From: Methanofollis aquaemaris
GTDB taxonomy: Archaea > Halobacteriota > Methanomicrobia > Methanomicrobiales > Methanofollaceae
NCBI RefSeq assembly: GCF_017357525.1
Contig: NZ_CP036172.1
Location: forward strand, 558,001-622,000
Direction: 5' to 3'
Length of the DNA: 64,000 bases
Translations under genes and position numbers: made by a program
Shown here: one piece after another, positions 43,621 to 52,192 of the stretch
Layout of the letters: each line of letters opens with the position of its first letter
How positions within the stretch are numbered: the first letter of the stretch is position 1
Notes under the pieces: generated by a model
Databases searched by the model: none
Told to the model about the DNA's origin: nothing
The model's input: the letters and a program-made list of their open reading frames with translations, nothing else

Positions 43621-43845
43621 TCACCAGCGCCCACCGCGTCCTCCGCCAAAGCCGCGGCCCCTGCCGCAGCCCCGCGGGAGGCCGCCGCGGCCGAGGCCGT
43701 AATAGGCGCCCTGTGGCGGCTGTGCCGATACTGTTTGTTCTCCAGTCTCTACAGTGGGTGCGGGAGCAACCGGCCTGCACCGGCCGCGCCCTCCTCCGGT
43801 CAGCGACCCCCTCCCCAGGGGGCCGGTACCGTCCATACCTGGCAT
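43621..43845 (-). CDS. DUF5320-type small Gly-rich protein
   Basis: 74 aa. MPGMDGTGPLGRGSLTGGGRG is the hallmark start of DUF5320 proteins, often found near dinitrogenase-cofactor-like and Mrp/NBP35 genes. The C-terminus is GRGRGFGGGRGGRW. Start 43845 has GGATGTGATC upstream. An alternative in-frame ATG at 43887 (MSNNCGCMPADVI) sits about 15 bases from a predicted TSS and would add 14 residues with two Cys. Function unknown. Confidence 0.7.
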   Translation of the reverse strand: MPGMDGTGPLGRGSLTGGGRGRCRPVAPAPTVETGEQTVSAQPPQGAYYGLGRGGLPRGCGRGRGFGGGRGGRW

Positions 43846-43963
43846 ATTGATCACATCCGCGGGCATACACCCGCAATTATTACTCATATGCGCATTATTA
43901 GATAAAGGGTGATGATCAGGCAAATTGCCATGCAACAAAAGAAAAAAGAGTTTGCCGGCCCTT

Positions 43964-44143
43964 TCACCAGTGCCAGTGCCAGCGTCCTTCCCGCTTCCCG
44001 GTCTCGGTCCTGATGATGACTTCCATCGTGGCCGGGACCGCAGCCCCCCCGGCAGCCTCGCCGGTGCCCGTCTTCAGCGAGGGCCCGAACTTCCGCTGGG
44101 CAAGTTCCTCTTTTCCAAGCTTCCCGATACTGTACCATGTCAT
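43964..44143 (-). CDS. 59-residue protein ending in RWHWHW, function unknown
   Basis: GAGGTGTCG stands right before ATG 44143, a good ribosome-binding site, and a TATA-like TTGATATAGT lies about 65 bases upstream. The peptide begins MTWYSIGKLGKEELAQRKFG, has a Gly/Ala-rich middle and a beta-like strand ATMEVIIRTET, and ends in alternating His and Trp, which could bind metal. It sits upstream of the DUF5320-type gene on the same strand. Confidence 0.5.
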   Translation of the reverse strand: MTWYSIGKLGKEELAQRKFGPSLKTGTGEAAGGAAVPATMEVIIRTETGKREGRWHWHW

Positions 44144-44239
44144 CTCGACACCTCTGCAGACGACCGTCCCGGACCGCCCGCACACTCCCCCCATCTCGGC
44201 CCAACTATATCAAACCCATGGAGCCGGACGCGAGACCTC

Positions 44240-44307
44240 TCTCATCCCAGCTATAGAGAATCAGGCATGAATCGAGAGCACGCCTCAGGCATTACCATAT
44301 GAAAACT
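44240..44307. repeat. Terminal module of the repeat family outside the large inverted-repeat element
   Basis: GAGAATCAGGCATGAATCGA, then CACGCCTCAGGCATTACCAT: the same terminal module as the one that begins at 44308, in the same orientation and directly in front of it. Two modules in tandem suggest nested insertion. Confidence 0.55.
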
Positions 44308-45369
44308 CGGCTTTGTAGAATCAGGCATGAACCTTGGGCTCAAGCATACGGAATGAAAATGATCGTGGGTCTCCAGAGTGTTTGGATCCGTGCTCCGCCT
44401 TCAGAGCAGGACACCACGGGGGAACACCGCCTTATTGCCGCCCCACCCCTATCTTCGTCGTGGGGGGTCCGGGGGTGAAACCCCCAGCGCGAGATTGGGA
44501 TAAAGATTCTGCGATGAGGGCGGCACGCCTGATCACCACGCCTTCCCACACCTTCACGCCGGGGGCGCTGCCCCCGGACCCCCGGGATGAAGATAGGGGC
44601 GGGAAGGCAGAAGGTCGATCATTCAGAAGGTCTCTCTGTCATCTGCGTATCACTCACGAAGGAGTCTAGAGAATTTAATCCATCATGCAAACCCGGAGAG
44701 ATGATCCTCAGGATCATTTACATGATAAATCCTCCAGATGGTTATCTCTGCGGGGGGCTAGCCGCACCCCGATCCCCCCGCGTCAAGATAGGACAGGGGA
44801 CGGGAACTCCCTCTTCATGTTCGCTGATTTTGCCTTCCCAACCCTATCTTCATATCGGGGGTCCGGGGGCAGCGCCCCCGGCGCGAGCATGCGCGAAGGC
44901 GGTTGGGTCACGCTTGCCCAGAAGAGGTGAGGATTTACCATGAAAATGATCCAGACGTTCAATTCTGGAGTTATGGATGAGAATTTGAACACACAAATTT
45001 CTCTCATACCTGATATACGGAGAAAAAAACCGCCCTCAGAATGATCGGGCTCTCTGCCTTCCCGCCCCTATCTTCGTCCCGGGGGTTCGGGGGCAGCGCC
45101 CCCGGCATGGTGGTGTGGGAAGGCACGTCGATCTGATCGGCCGCCCCCCATCGTCGAACCTTCACCGCCGTCTCGCGCCGGGGGGCGGTGCCCCCCGGAC
45201 CCCCCCCCACAGATGAAGATAGTCGAGGGGCGGCAGTTGAACAGTATCCTTCTGGTGCCCTGTTGCGAGGAGAGAAATCAAGTATCCCTTCGCACTCAGG
45301 AGAACTGCAACGAGATATTTTCATCCCGTATGCTTGAGCCAGGGGTTCATGCCTGATTCTACAAAGCCG
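44308..45369. mobile_element. 1.06-kb non-coding element with 53-bp inverted terminal repeats
   Basis: 44308-44360 (starting CGGCTTTGTAGAATCAGGCA) and the reverse complement of 45317-45369 agree at 49 of 53 positions. Inside are several core palindromes (44559-44577, 44863-44881, 45087-45105, 45178-45198) in both orientations, the 'cgcgccggggggcgg' arm and the 'ccctgttgcgaggagag' tail, but no gene. It looks like a MITE-type or composite non-autonomous element. Clear target-site duplications are not seen. Confidence 0.7.
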
Positions 45370-45721
45370 AAAACGCTTTCATGGTAACTCCTCGATCCTT
45401 CTCCTCCTGACCGGGCGGGTGAGGGGAACCGAGCACTTCGCCGCCCCCTGGCGCGAGAGAACAGTTGAGCATCCCTTCTCCTAATGGTGGGAGGGCCTGT
45501 CTGTTAGGGCCGGAAGACAGAGGAGAAGATCCAGGAGGGAGTGTTGCCGTTCTCGGCGTCTCTTCTGCAGAGGGAGACCTGAAAGTGGCAAGCCCCTCGT
45601 CATTACCTGTCCTGAGGATTTTCTCCAGGGCCATTGGACCGGTTTTGATCAAAAATTTTCGTGAACCGCCGGAACCCCGACCGATGGCTATTAGTCTGGA
45701 GGAGACCGATAGAAATATTCT
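45370..45721. other. Intergenic region before cofE
   Basis: Contains CGGGTGAGGGGAACCGAGCACTTCGCCGCC-like repeat remnants (45414-45450, similar to 830-850 and 46610-46640). From about 45540 on the sequence is non-repetitive. ccgatagaaatattctatgc just before cofE is the only promoter-like AT-rich block. Confidence 0.4.
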
Positions 45722-46462
45722 ATGCATATCGAGGTAATCCCGGTCGAAGGCCTCCCACTTATCCATCAGGGGGATGACCTCGCAGAGATGATCTGCAAAC
45801 TGGTCGCCTTCGAGGACGGCGACGTCCTCTGCCTCGCCTCATCGGTCTACTCCAAGGCGCACGGCCACACCAGACTGCTCGATGAGATCGTTCCCTCGGC
45901 AAACGCAGAGCGTATCGCTCAAAAAACCCATGAAGACCCCAGGTTCGTCCAGGCTGTCCTCGACGACACCACCGACGTCATCCTGGAAGATCCTTTCATC
46001 CTCTCCGAGACCGTCACCGGCCATGTCGGTGTGCGGGCCGGACTCGACCACTCCAATGTCGAGGACGGCATGGTCGTCCGTCTCCCCCCCGACCCGATGA
46101 CAGCCGCGGCCGGACTGCGGGACGCGCTCAGAGTGGTCTGTGGCAAAGAGATCAGAGTGATCATCACCGACACCTGCGGCCGCTCCTTCAGGCGGGGCCA
46201 GGCGGGCGTCGCCATCGGGTGGAGCGGGATGACGGCGATCCGCGACTTCCGCGGCGACCACGATCTCTTCGGCCACACCCTCGAGATCACCGAAGAGGCG
46301 GTGGTCGACGAGGTCGCGGGCTTCTCGAACTTTGTGATGGGCGAGAGCAACAACGGCATCCCGGCCGTGGTCTTCAGAAACTGCCCCCAGTGGAACGGAC
46401 ACGACGATCTCCACTTCAGGAGAGACGAAGACATCATCAGACAGGCGCTCGGCAAAAACTAA
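45722..46462 (+). CDS. cofE: Coenzyme F420-0:L-glutamate ligase
   Basis: 246 aa, the length of archaeal CofE. Hallmarks: EVIPVEGLPLIHQGDDLA at the start, CLASSVYSKAHG, VRAGLDHSNVEDG, and IITDTCGRSFRRGQAGVAIGWSGM with the GTP/metal-binding acidic residues. It adds glutamate residues to F420-0 using GTP, completing the hydride carrier used in methanogenesis. Single gene between repeat blocks. Confidence 0.95.
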   Translation: MHIEVIPVEGLPLIHQGDDLAEMICKLVAFEDGDVLCLASSVYSKAHGHTRLLDEIVPSANAERIAQKTHEDPRFVQAVLDDTTDVILEDPFILSETVTGHVGVRAGLDHSNVEDGMVVRLPPDPMTAAAGLRDALRVVCGKEIRVIITDTCGRSFRRGQAGVAIGWSGMTAIRDFRGDHDLFGHTLEITEEAVVDEVAGFSNFVMGESNNGIPAVVFRNCPQWNGHDDLHFRRDEDIIRQALGKN

Positions 46463-46469
46463 ACTCCGG

Positions 46470-46915
46470 CTTTGTTGAATCGGGCATGAGGCGAAAGCAC
46501 ACCTCAAGCATACCGAATGAACAATTGTTCTGTGCAACGCTTCGGAGCGTGGAGGAATCGGCTCTGTTGAAACCTTCAATTCCTCTTCTTCCAGCCTTGA
46601 GGGTGCCAGGAACCGAACACTTCGCCGCTCCTCGGCTATCTTCTTTTGGGGGAGTTCAGGGATCTCCCCCGGCGCGAGACGGCAGGTTCAGATCTTTCAG
46701 TTGGAGCGGTCCTTCTGATCGCCCGCCTTCTCGCATGCTCTCGTCGGGGCCGCTGCCCCCGGACCCAGGAAATGCGATAGGGGGGAAGGCGGGCGGGGAA
46801 TCGTTCAGAGGTTGTCTCCTTCCTCTGCCGATCCGTCACGCAGAGACACGGGTGTGGTCGGCCCTTCGTTCACGCCAGAAGAGGAATGCAACAGAGCCGA
46901 AAAAATGTGCTTTGA
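46470..46915. repeat. Copy of the mosaic intergenic repeat family with one end of each type
   Basis: The left end CGGCTTTGTTGAATCGGGCA with CACACCTCAAGCATACCGAA is of the 'aatcaggcatgag' type. The core is CGTCGGGGCCGCTGCCCCCGG (46742-46762). The right end CAGAAGAGGAATGCAACAGA, then GCCG (46877-46900), is the inverse of the end seen at 573-610. No gene inside. Confidence 0.7.
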
Positions 46916-46968
46916 TCCAGAGAAATGTTCCAGTCCTCAGACACTTTGGGGATGACCTCAAAAAAATA

Positions 46969-47127
46969 TCAGTAGAAGAAGTCCAGCAGGAGAATAAAGA
47001 CGCCCACCGCCGCGGCGATCGCGACCACGTACATCGGGTTGATATGGAACGCCCGCCGGCTCTCGCTGTCATAATAGTTCACAAGACCCGCAGACGAGAC
47101 AAGCCGTCCGCTACTTTTCTTCGCCAT
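46969..47127 (-). CDS. secG: Preprotein translocase subunit Sec61beta (SecG)
   Basis: 52 aa. MAKKSSGRLVSSAGLVNYYD is the strongly conserved start of archaeal Sec61beta, and one membrane helix (VVAIAAAVGVFILLLDFFY) ends the protein. It is a small tail-anchored part of the SecYEbeta export channel. A TATA box at 47146-47157 places the transcript start at the ATG (leaderless). Lies immediately beside repeat DNA at its 3' side. Confidence 0.95.
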   Translation of the reverse strand: MAKKSSGRLVSSAGLVNYYDSESRRAFHINPMYVVAIAAAVGVFILLLDFFY

Positions 47128-47145
47128 GGTAGAAGGTTCACATTC

Positions 47146-47159
47146 AATATATATAAATT
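47146..47159. promoter_or_regulatory. Shared bidirectional TATA region (secG / amidohydrolase)
   Basis: aatatatataaatt reads as a TATA box on both strands. It lies about 25 bases from the secG ATG (47127) on one side and about 25 bases from ATG 47178 on the other, predicting leaderless transcripts in both directions from one spacer of 50 bases. Confidence 0.5.
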
Positions 47160-47177
47160 CGGTGTCAATGGATGGGT

Positions 47178-48221
47178 ATGCCGGAACAGACGTACGAGGC
47201 GACTATTCTCATCGGGGAGGCCCTCGAATCGGTGACCGGTACGATCGTTGTCACAGACGGGGTCGTGACCGGGATCGAGGAGGGGCCGGTGTCCACCGAC
47301 CGCTGGATCTGCCCGGCACTCTTCAATGCCCATACCCACCTCGGCGACACCGTCGCCATGGACTGCGCCACCTGTGGCAACCTCTCCGACCTGGTCAAGC
47401 CCCCACACGGACTCAAACACCGGATACTCAGGGCGACCCCGCGAGACCGTCTTGTAGCTGGCATGCAGGCCAGCCTTGACGTGATGGCGGCCACCGGCAC
47501 GGTCGGGTTCGCCGACTTCAGGGAAGGCGGACCCGAAGGAGTGCTCGCACTCAGGGAAGCGCTCAAAGGATCCCCCCTCCACTCCCTGATCCTCGGGCGG
47601 GATGGAGGGGAAACCTTCGGCGACGGCGTCGGGATCAGCAGCGTCACCGACATCGCCGACGCCGAAGAGCAGGTGGCCAGGGCGCGGGCCGCGGGCAAGG
47701 CCGTCGCCTTCCATGCCGGGGAGAAGAACCCGAACGACATCGACGGCGCCCTCGCCTACGACCCCGACCTCCTGGTCCACTGCACCCACGCCACCGACCG
47801 GCAGCTGCGGGCCATTGCTGATGCCGGCATTCCCATCGCCGTCTGCGTCCGCTCCAACTGGATCCTGGGCGTGACCCGCGGCGCCGACCACCCGCCGGTG
47901 AAAAAGATGCTCGAATTCGGGTGCACCCCCCTCCTCGGCACCGACAACGTCATGTTTGTCCAGCCCGATATGTTCAGAGAGATGGCCTTTGTCGAGACCG
48001 TCACCAGGCTTCCCCCGGCCGAGATCTTGCGCGCCGCGGTGAAGGGGGCGGGACTCGCGGGCAGGACCTACTTCATTGAAGAGGGACAGAAAGCCAATTT
48101 CATCATTATTAATACTTTCAAATCAAACCTCAGGTTCAGCACGGACCCGGTCGCCTCCATCGTCAAGCGGGCGGGACGGGGCGACTTCCTCGAAACCGTT
48201 ATAAATACACAAACTGAGTGA
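47178..48221 (+). CDS. Metal-dependent amidohydrolase (cytosine/adenosine-type deaminase family)
   Basis: 347 aa. Metal ligands: FNAHTHLGD (HxH), FHAGEK, VHCTHAT and LLGTDNVMF (Asp), in normal order for the ATZ/TRZ/deaminase branch. C-terminal GQKANFIIINTFKSNLRFS is the typical closing beta sandwich. It probably deaminates a nucleoside-related or other amine substrate in the cytosol. Start 47178 fits the shared TATA; ATG 47172 in frame is possible. Exact substrate unknown. Confidence 0.85.
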   Translation: MPEQTYEATILIGEALESVTGTIVVTDGVVTGIEEGPVSTDRWICPALFNAHTHLGDTVAMDCATCGNLSDLVKPPHGLKHRILRATPRDRLVAGMQASLDVMAATGTVGFADFREGGPEGVLALREALKGSPLHSLILGRDGGETFGDGVGISSVTDIADAEEQVARARAAGKAVAFHAGEKNPNDIDGALAYDPDLLVHCTHATDRQLRAIADAGIPIAVCVRSNWILGVTRGADHPPVKKMLEFGCTPLLGTDNVMFVQPDMFREMAFVETVTRLPPAEILRAAVKGAGLAGRTYFIEEGQKANFIIINTFKSNLRFSTDPVASIVKRAGRGDFLETVINTQTE

Positions 48222-48253
48222 TCTTGCAAATTCTGATTTTAGGAGGTGCAGAT

Positions 48254-48679
48254 ATGTTCCACACAATTGTCGTCGCCGTCGACGGTTCAGAGATTAGCAT
48301 GAAGGCCCTCGAGACCGCCATGCACGAAGCGGAGGTCTGGGATGCGGACCTCCATCTAGTTTATGTTGTTGAGACCAGCATGTTCTCCTCCATCCCCATG
48401 GACAATACCTGGGAGATCATCTACTCTCTCCTGGAGACCGAAGGAAAAGAAGTCTTTGAAAAGGCCAGAACGCGCGCCGAGCAGGAGGAACTCTCCATCG
48501 AGACCCACCTGAGAGACGGTCACGCCGGAAACGAGATCCTCGCCCTGGCCGACGAGGTCGGAGCCGACCTGATCATCATCGGTTCTCGCGGCAAGAGCAA
48601 CATCGACCGCCTCCTCCTCGGCAGCGTCTCCGAGCATGTGGTCAGGAACAGCAGTTGCACGACCATGGTGGTGAGATAA
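48254..48679 (+). CDS. Universal stress protein (UspA family)
   Basis: 141 aa. Begins MFHTIVVAVDGSEISMKALE and has the ATP-binding motif G-x2-G-x9-G-S (GSRGKSNIDRLLLGS) near the C-terminus. Usp proteins bind ATP/AMP and respond to stress. A strong SD TAGGAGGTG lies before ATG 48254. It is followed 20 bases later by a CBS protein on the same strand; both can bind adenylates, so the pair may share a signal. Confidence 0.92.
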   Translation: MFHTIVVAVDGSEISMKALETAMHEAEVWDADLHLVYVVETSMFSSIPMDNTWEIIYSLLETEGKEVFEKARTRAEQEELSIETHLRDGHAGNEILALADEVGADLIIIGSRGKSNIDRLLLGSVSEHVVRNSSCTTMVVR

Positions 48680-48699
48680 TTCCTGCAAAAGCAGATGAC

Positions 48700-49563
48700 A
48701 TGTACGTCAGAGATTATATGACCAAAGACGTCGTCTCGGTTGAGATCCCCAGCAACCGCGACGACATCCTCAAGATCCTCAAGCGGACCGGGATCAGCGG
48801 CGTGCCGGTCACCGAGAAGGGTAAAGTCGTCGGTGTCGTGACCAGAAAGGATCTTCTCCGCAAGTCGGAAGAGACCCAGGTCGCCCTCCTGATGTCACCC
48901 CACCCGGCGATGATATCCGTCGATGCCCCCCTGGCCGAGGCGGCCAGGTTGATGACCACACACAAGTTCCGCAGGCTGCCGGTCATCGACGAGAACGAGT
49001 GCCTTGTCGGACTCATCTCGGCCGCAGACCTGGTGGCGGCGATCGCCCAGCTCAGGATCAAAGATGAGATCTCAGAACACTTCACCAGCAACACCTTTGC
49101 CCTCTGGGAAGAGACGCCGCTCCCGCTCGTCGGACGGATCATGGAGATCTCCGACGTCGAGGCCGTGCCGATCATGGACGACAAGGGACGGGTCTCGGGG
49201 ATCATCGCTGAACGCGACCTGATCCGCAGTTCCCACATCGAGGACTCGGTCGAGGTCTCCGACTTCTCGAACGGGACCGACGACGACGAGTGGACCTGGG
49301 AGAGCATCAGGGACATGCATGTGATCAGTTACGGCGTCTCCAAGGTGAGACTCCCCGACAAACCGGTGAGTGCGGCGATGATCCAGAATGTCATCACCGT
49401 CCCGAAAAACGCCGGGGTGAGCGAATGTGCACTCATGATGAAGCGCTCGCGCCTCGACCAGTTGCCGGTGGTCAATGGCGACAAAAAACTCATTGCAATG
49501 CTCTTTGACCGAGAGCTCATCAAGGTGCTCTGTGCCGGGCCCGGAGAGGCCCCGGATCAATAA
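48700..49563 (+). CDS. Four-CBS-domain protein
   Basis: 287 aa made of two CBS pairs: residues 1-60 and 65-125 (VRDYMTKDVVSV; LLMSPHPAMISVDAPL), then 130-190 and 225-285 (IMEISDVEAVPIMDD; MIQNVITVPKNAG). CBS pairs bind adenosine nucleotides or AdoMet. No catalytic domain is present, so it is a stand-alone sensor. Follows the Usp gene. Confidence 0.9.
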   Translation: MYVRDYMTKDVVSVEIPSNRDDILKILKRTGISGVPVTEKGKVVGVVTRKDLLRKSEETQVALLMSPHPAMISVDAPLAEAARLMTTHKFRRLPVIDENECLVGLISAADLVAAIAQLRIKDEISEHFTSNTFALWEETPLPLVGRIMEISDVEAVPIMDDKGRVSGIIAERDLIRSSHIEDSVEVSDFSNGTDDDEWTWESIRDMHVISYGVSKVRLPDKPVSAAMIQNVITVPKNAGVSECALMMKRSRLDQLPVVNGDKKLIAMLFDRELIKVLCAGPGEAPDQ

Positions 49564-49641
49564 CCTTTAAATTTCTTGGTATCACTTATAACTGAGTAAC
49601 GCTTTTCCAACTTTTAGCGTGTAATTTTTGGGGGTATTCGA

Positions 49642-50280
49642 ATGCCTGAAATACATCAGGAAATACTCAAAGGAACCACAACTGTGGGTTTAGTCTTTCA
49701 TGAGGGCATCGTCCTCGCCACCGAACGGCGTGCGACGATGGGCAATCTCATCGCAAGCAAGAAGGCAAAGAAGGTCTACCAGATCGCAGACCGTATAGGA
49801 ATGACCACAGCCGGCGGTGTTGGCGACGCACAGTCGCTCGCCAGGCTGATGCAGGTGGAGTGCAACCTTTACAAGGTTCGCCACGGCAAGAACATCTCGG
49901 TTGGTGCTGCAGCGACGCTTCTCTCCAACTATCTCCAGCAGAACCGGTATTATCCGTACTATGTCCAGCTTCTGGTCGGCGGCGTCGACCGGAAGGGTCC
50001 GAGCGTCTACTCGGTCGACGCCATGGGCGGAGCCTCGCTGGAAGACGAGATCGTCTCCACCGGCTCGGGCTCACCGATGGCATACGGTGTCCTTGAAGAT
50101 CGGTTCCACCCCGACCTGAAGGAAGCCGAAGCGGCTGAACTCGCCACCAGGGCACTCAAGGCGGCGATGCGTCGCGACTCGGCTTCCGGCGAGGACATCA
50201 GTGTCGTCGTCATCACCGGAGAGAAATACGAGGAACAAACCGTCGAATCGACCAAGAAATACTCTGAATTGATCCAATAA
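49642..50280 (+). CDS. psmB: Proteasome beta subunit
   Basis: 212 aa. A short propeptide ends at K10-G11, then [11 protein letters not shown] gives the catalytic Thr12 of the mature N-terminus. [20 protein letters not shown] and [20 protein letters not shown] are conserved. Assembles with alpha subunits to the 20S core for ATP-dependent protein breakdown. A TATA-like cacttataactgag lies near 49582-49595. It precedes the aCPSF1 gene, a pairing common in methanogens. Confidence 0.96.
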   Translation: MPEIHQEILKGTTTVGLVFHEGIVLATERRATMGNLIASKKAKKVYQIADRIGMTTAGGVGDAQSLARLMQVECNLYKVRHGKNISVGAAATLLSNYLQQNRYYPYYVQLLVGGVDRKGPSVYSVDAMGGASLEDEIVSTGSGSPMAYGVLEDRFHPDLKEAEAAELATRALKAAMRRDSASGEDISVVVITGEKYEEQTVESTKKYSELIQ

Positions 50281-50302
50281 TTCTTTTTTCAGGACGATAG
50301 TA

Positions 50303-52192
50303 ATGCTCATAGAGGATAGACTCAAAGAACTCAGGGACAAGATCAACGCTAAGGTCCCGGCCGGGATTGTCATTTCCCAGGTCGAGTTTGAAGGCCCTGA
50401 GCTGGTCATCTACACCGACGAACCCAAAAAGTTCGCCGACCAGGAAGACCTGATCAAGGTGCTTGCCAGGGATCTGCGTAAGCGTATCGTTGTTCGACCC
50501 ACCATCCTTGAAGACCCCGAGACCGCGGTCACCAAGATCAACGCGGTCGTCCCTGAGAACGCAGGCATATCAGACATATTTTTTGACCCTGATACCGGCG
50601 AGGTGCTCATCGAGGCCGAGAAGCCGGGTGTCGTCATCGGCAAGAACGGGGCGACCCTGCGTGAGATCACCAAGAATACCTGCTGGACGCCCAAGGTGGT
50701 GCGGACCCCGCCAATCGAGAGTTCGACGGTCAAGCAGGTGCGACAATACCTCCGTTCCATTAAGGACGACCGTAAGGCGTTCCTGCGCACCATCGGCCGG
50801 CGGATCCACCGGGATGTCATCGCCAAGGACCACTGGGTCAGAGTGACGACTCTGGGATGCTGCCGGGAGGTCGGGCGTGCGGCCTTCCTCCTCACCACAC
50901 CTGAGAGCAAGATCCTCATCGACTGCGGAGAAAAACCAGGGAGTGCTACGAGCACGCCGTACCTGTACGTGCCCGAGATCTCTCCGCTCTCTTCCGTCGA
51001 TGCGGTGGTGCTCACTCACGCCCACCTGGACCACTGTGCCCTTGTCCCGCTTCTCTTCAAGTACGGCTACGACGGGCCCGTCTACTCGACGCCGCCGACG
51101 CGGGACCTGGCGGCACTCCTCCAGCTCGACTACCTGGACGTGGTCAAGAAGGACGCCGGCAGGCAACCATACACCTCCAATGAGGTGAAGGAATACCTCA
51201 AGCACTCGATCACCCTCAACTATGGGTCGGTCACCGACATCGCACCCGACATCAAACTCACCTTCCATAATGCCGGGCACATCCTGGGATCGGCCGTCGC
51301 ACACTTCCATGTCGGAGACGGCCTCTACAATATCGCCTTCACCGGCGACTTCAACTACCAGAAGACCCGTCTCTTCTCACCGGCGGTCTCGAGTTTCCCC
51401 CGTCTCGAGGCCGTGTTCATGGAGAGCACCTACGGCGGGTCGAGAGATCTCCAGCCGCCACGCGAGGAGGCCGAGAACAAACTCTACGAGGTCGTGAACC
51501 GGACAATCGAACGGGGCGGCAAGGTCGTCATCCCCGCCTTCGCAGTCGGACGGTCGCAGGAGGTCATGCTCGCTCTCGAAGAGGGTATGAGGAAGGAGAA
51601 GATCCCGAAGGTCAAGGTCTACCTGGACGGGATGATCAAGGAGGCGACGGCCATCCACACCACCTATCCCGAGTATCTCAACTCCGACTTGCGCAACCAG
51701 ATCTTCAGGGACGGACTCAACCCCTTCCTGGCCGAGTGCTTTGTTCAGGTCGACTCCTCTGAACTGCGGGAAAAGGTCATCGGCGGCGACCCGTGTGTCA
51801 TCGTCACCACGAGCGGTATGCTCAGCGGCGGGCCGGTGATGGAGTATCTCTACGCCCTGGCCCCTGACGAGAGGAACACCCTCATCTTCGTCGGGTACCA
51901 GGCCGACGGCACCTTCGGCCGCAGGCTCCAGAAGGGCTGGCGCGAGATCCCGGTCGGCAACCGTGAGACGATGGTCGTCAGGCTGGATATCGAGACGGTC
52001 GACGGGTTCTCCGGTCACTCGGACCGCAAGCAGTTGATGAACTTCGTCCATCACCTCCAGCCCAGGCCCGAGAAAATTTACACCATCCACGGCGACGAGG
52101 GGAGCACCATCGACCTGGCCAGTTCGATCTACAAGCGGTACCGGATCGAGACGCGTTCGCCGATGAACCTCGAAACCTATCGTATGGTATAG
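50303..52192 (+). CDS. Archaeal CPSF1-type ribonuclease (KH-MBL-beta-CASP)
   Basis: 629 aa. The N-terminal KH region carries VVIGKNGATLREIT (GKNG at 113-116). The metallo-beta-lactamase core has VVLTHAHLDHCA (239-244), GDFNYQKTRL, and a beta-CASP domain with MESTYGG, VIPAFAVGRSQE and the late GFSGHSDRKQL. aCPSF1 cleaves U-rich RNA 3' ends and acts as a transcription termination factor in archaea. SD AGGACGAT before ATG 50303. Next gene follows without a gap. Confidence 0.96.
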   Translation: MLIEDRLKELRDKINAKVPAGIVISQVEFEGPELVIYTDEPKKFADQEDLIKVLARDLRKRIVVRPTILEDPETAVTKINAVVPENAGISDIFFDPDTGEVLIEAEKPGVVIGKNGATLREITKNTCWTPKVVRTPPIESSTVKQVRQYLRSIKDDRKAFLRTIGRRIHRDVIAKDHWVRVTTLGCCREVGRAAFLLTTPESKILIDCGEKPGSATSTPYLYVPEISPLSSVDAVVLTHAHLDHCALVPLLFKYGYDGPVYSTPPTRDLAALLQLDYLDVVKKDAGRQPYTSNEVKEYLKHSITLNYGSVTDIAPDIKLTFHNAGHILGSAVAHFHVGDGLYNIAFTGDFNYQKTRLFSPAVSSFPRLEAVFMESTYGGSRDLQPPREEAENKLYEVVNRTIERGGKVVIPAFAVGRSQEVMLALEEGMRKEKIPKVKVYLDGMIKEATAIHTTYPEYLNSDLRNQIFRDGLNPFLAECFVQVDSSELREKVIGGDPCVIVTTSGMLSGGPVMEYLYALAPDERNTLIFVGYQADGTFGRRLQKGWREIPVGNRETMVVRLDIETVDGFSGHSDRKQLMNFVHHLQPRPEKIYTIHGDEGSTIDLASSIYKRYRIETRSPMNLETYRMV

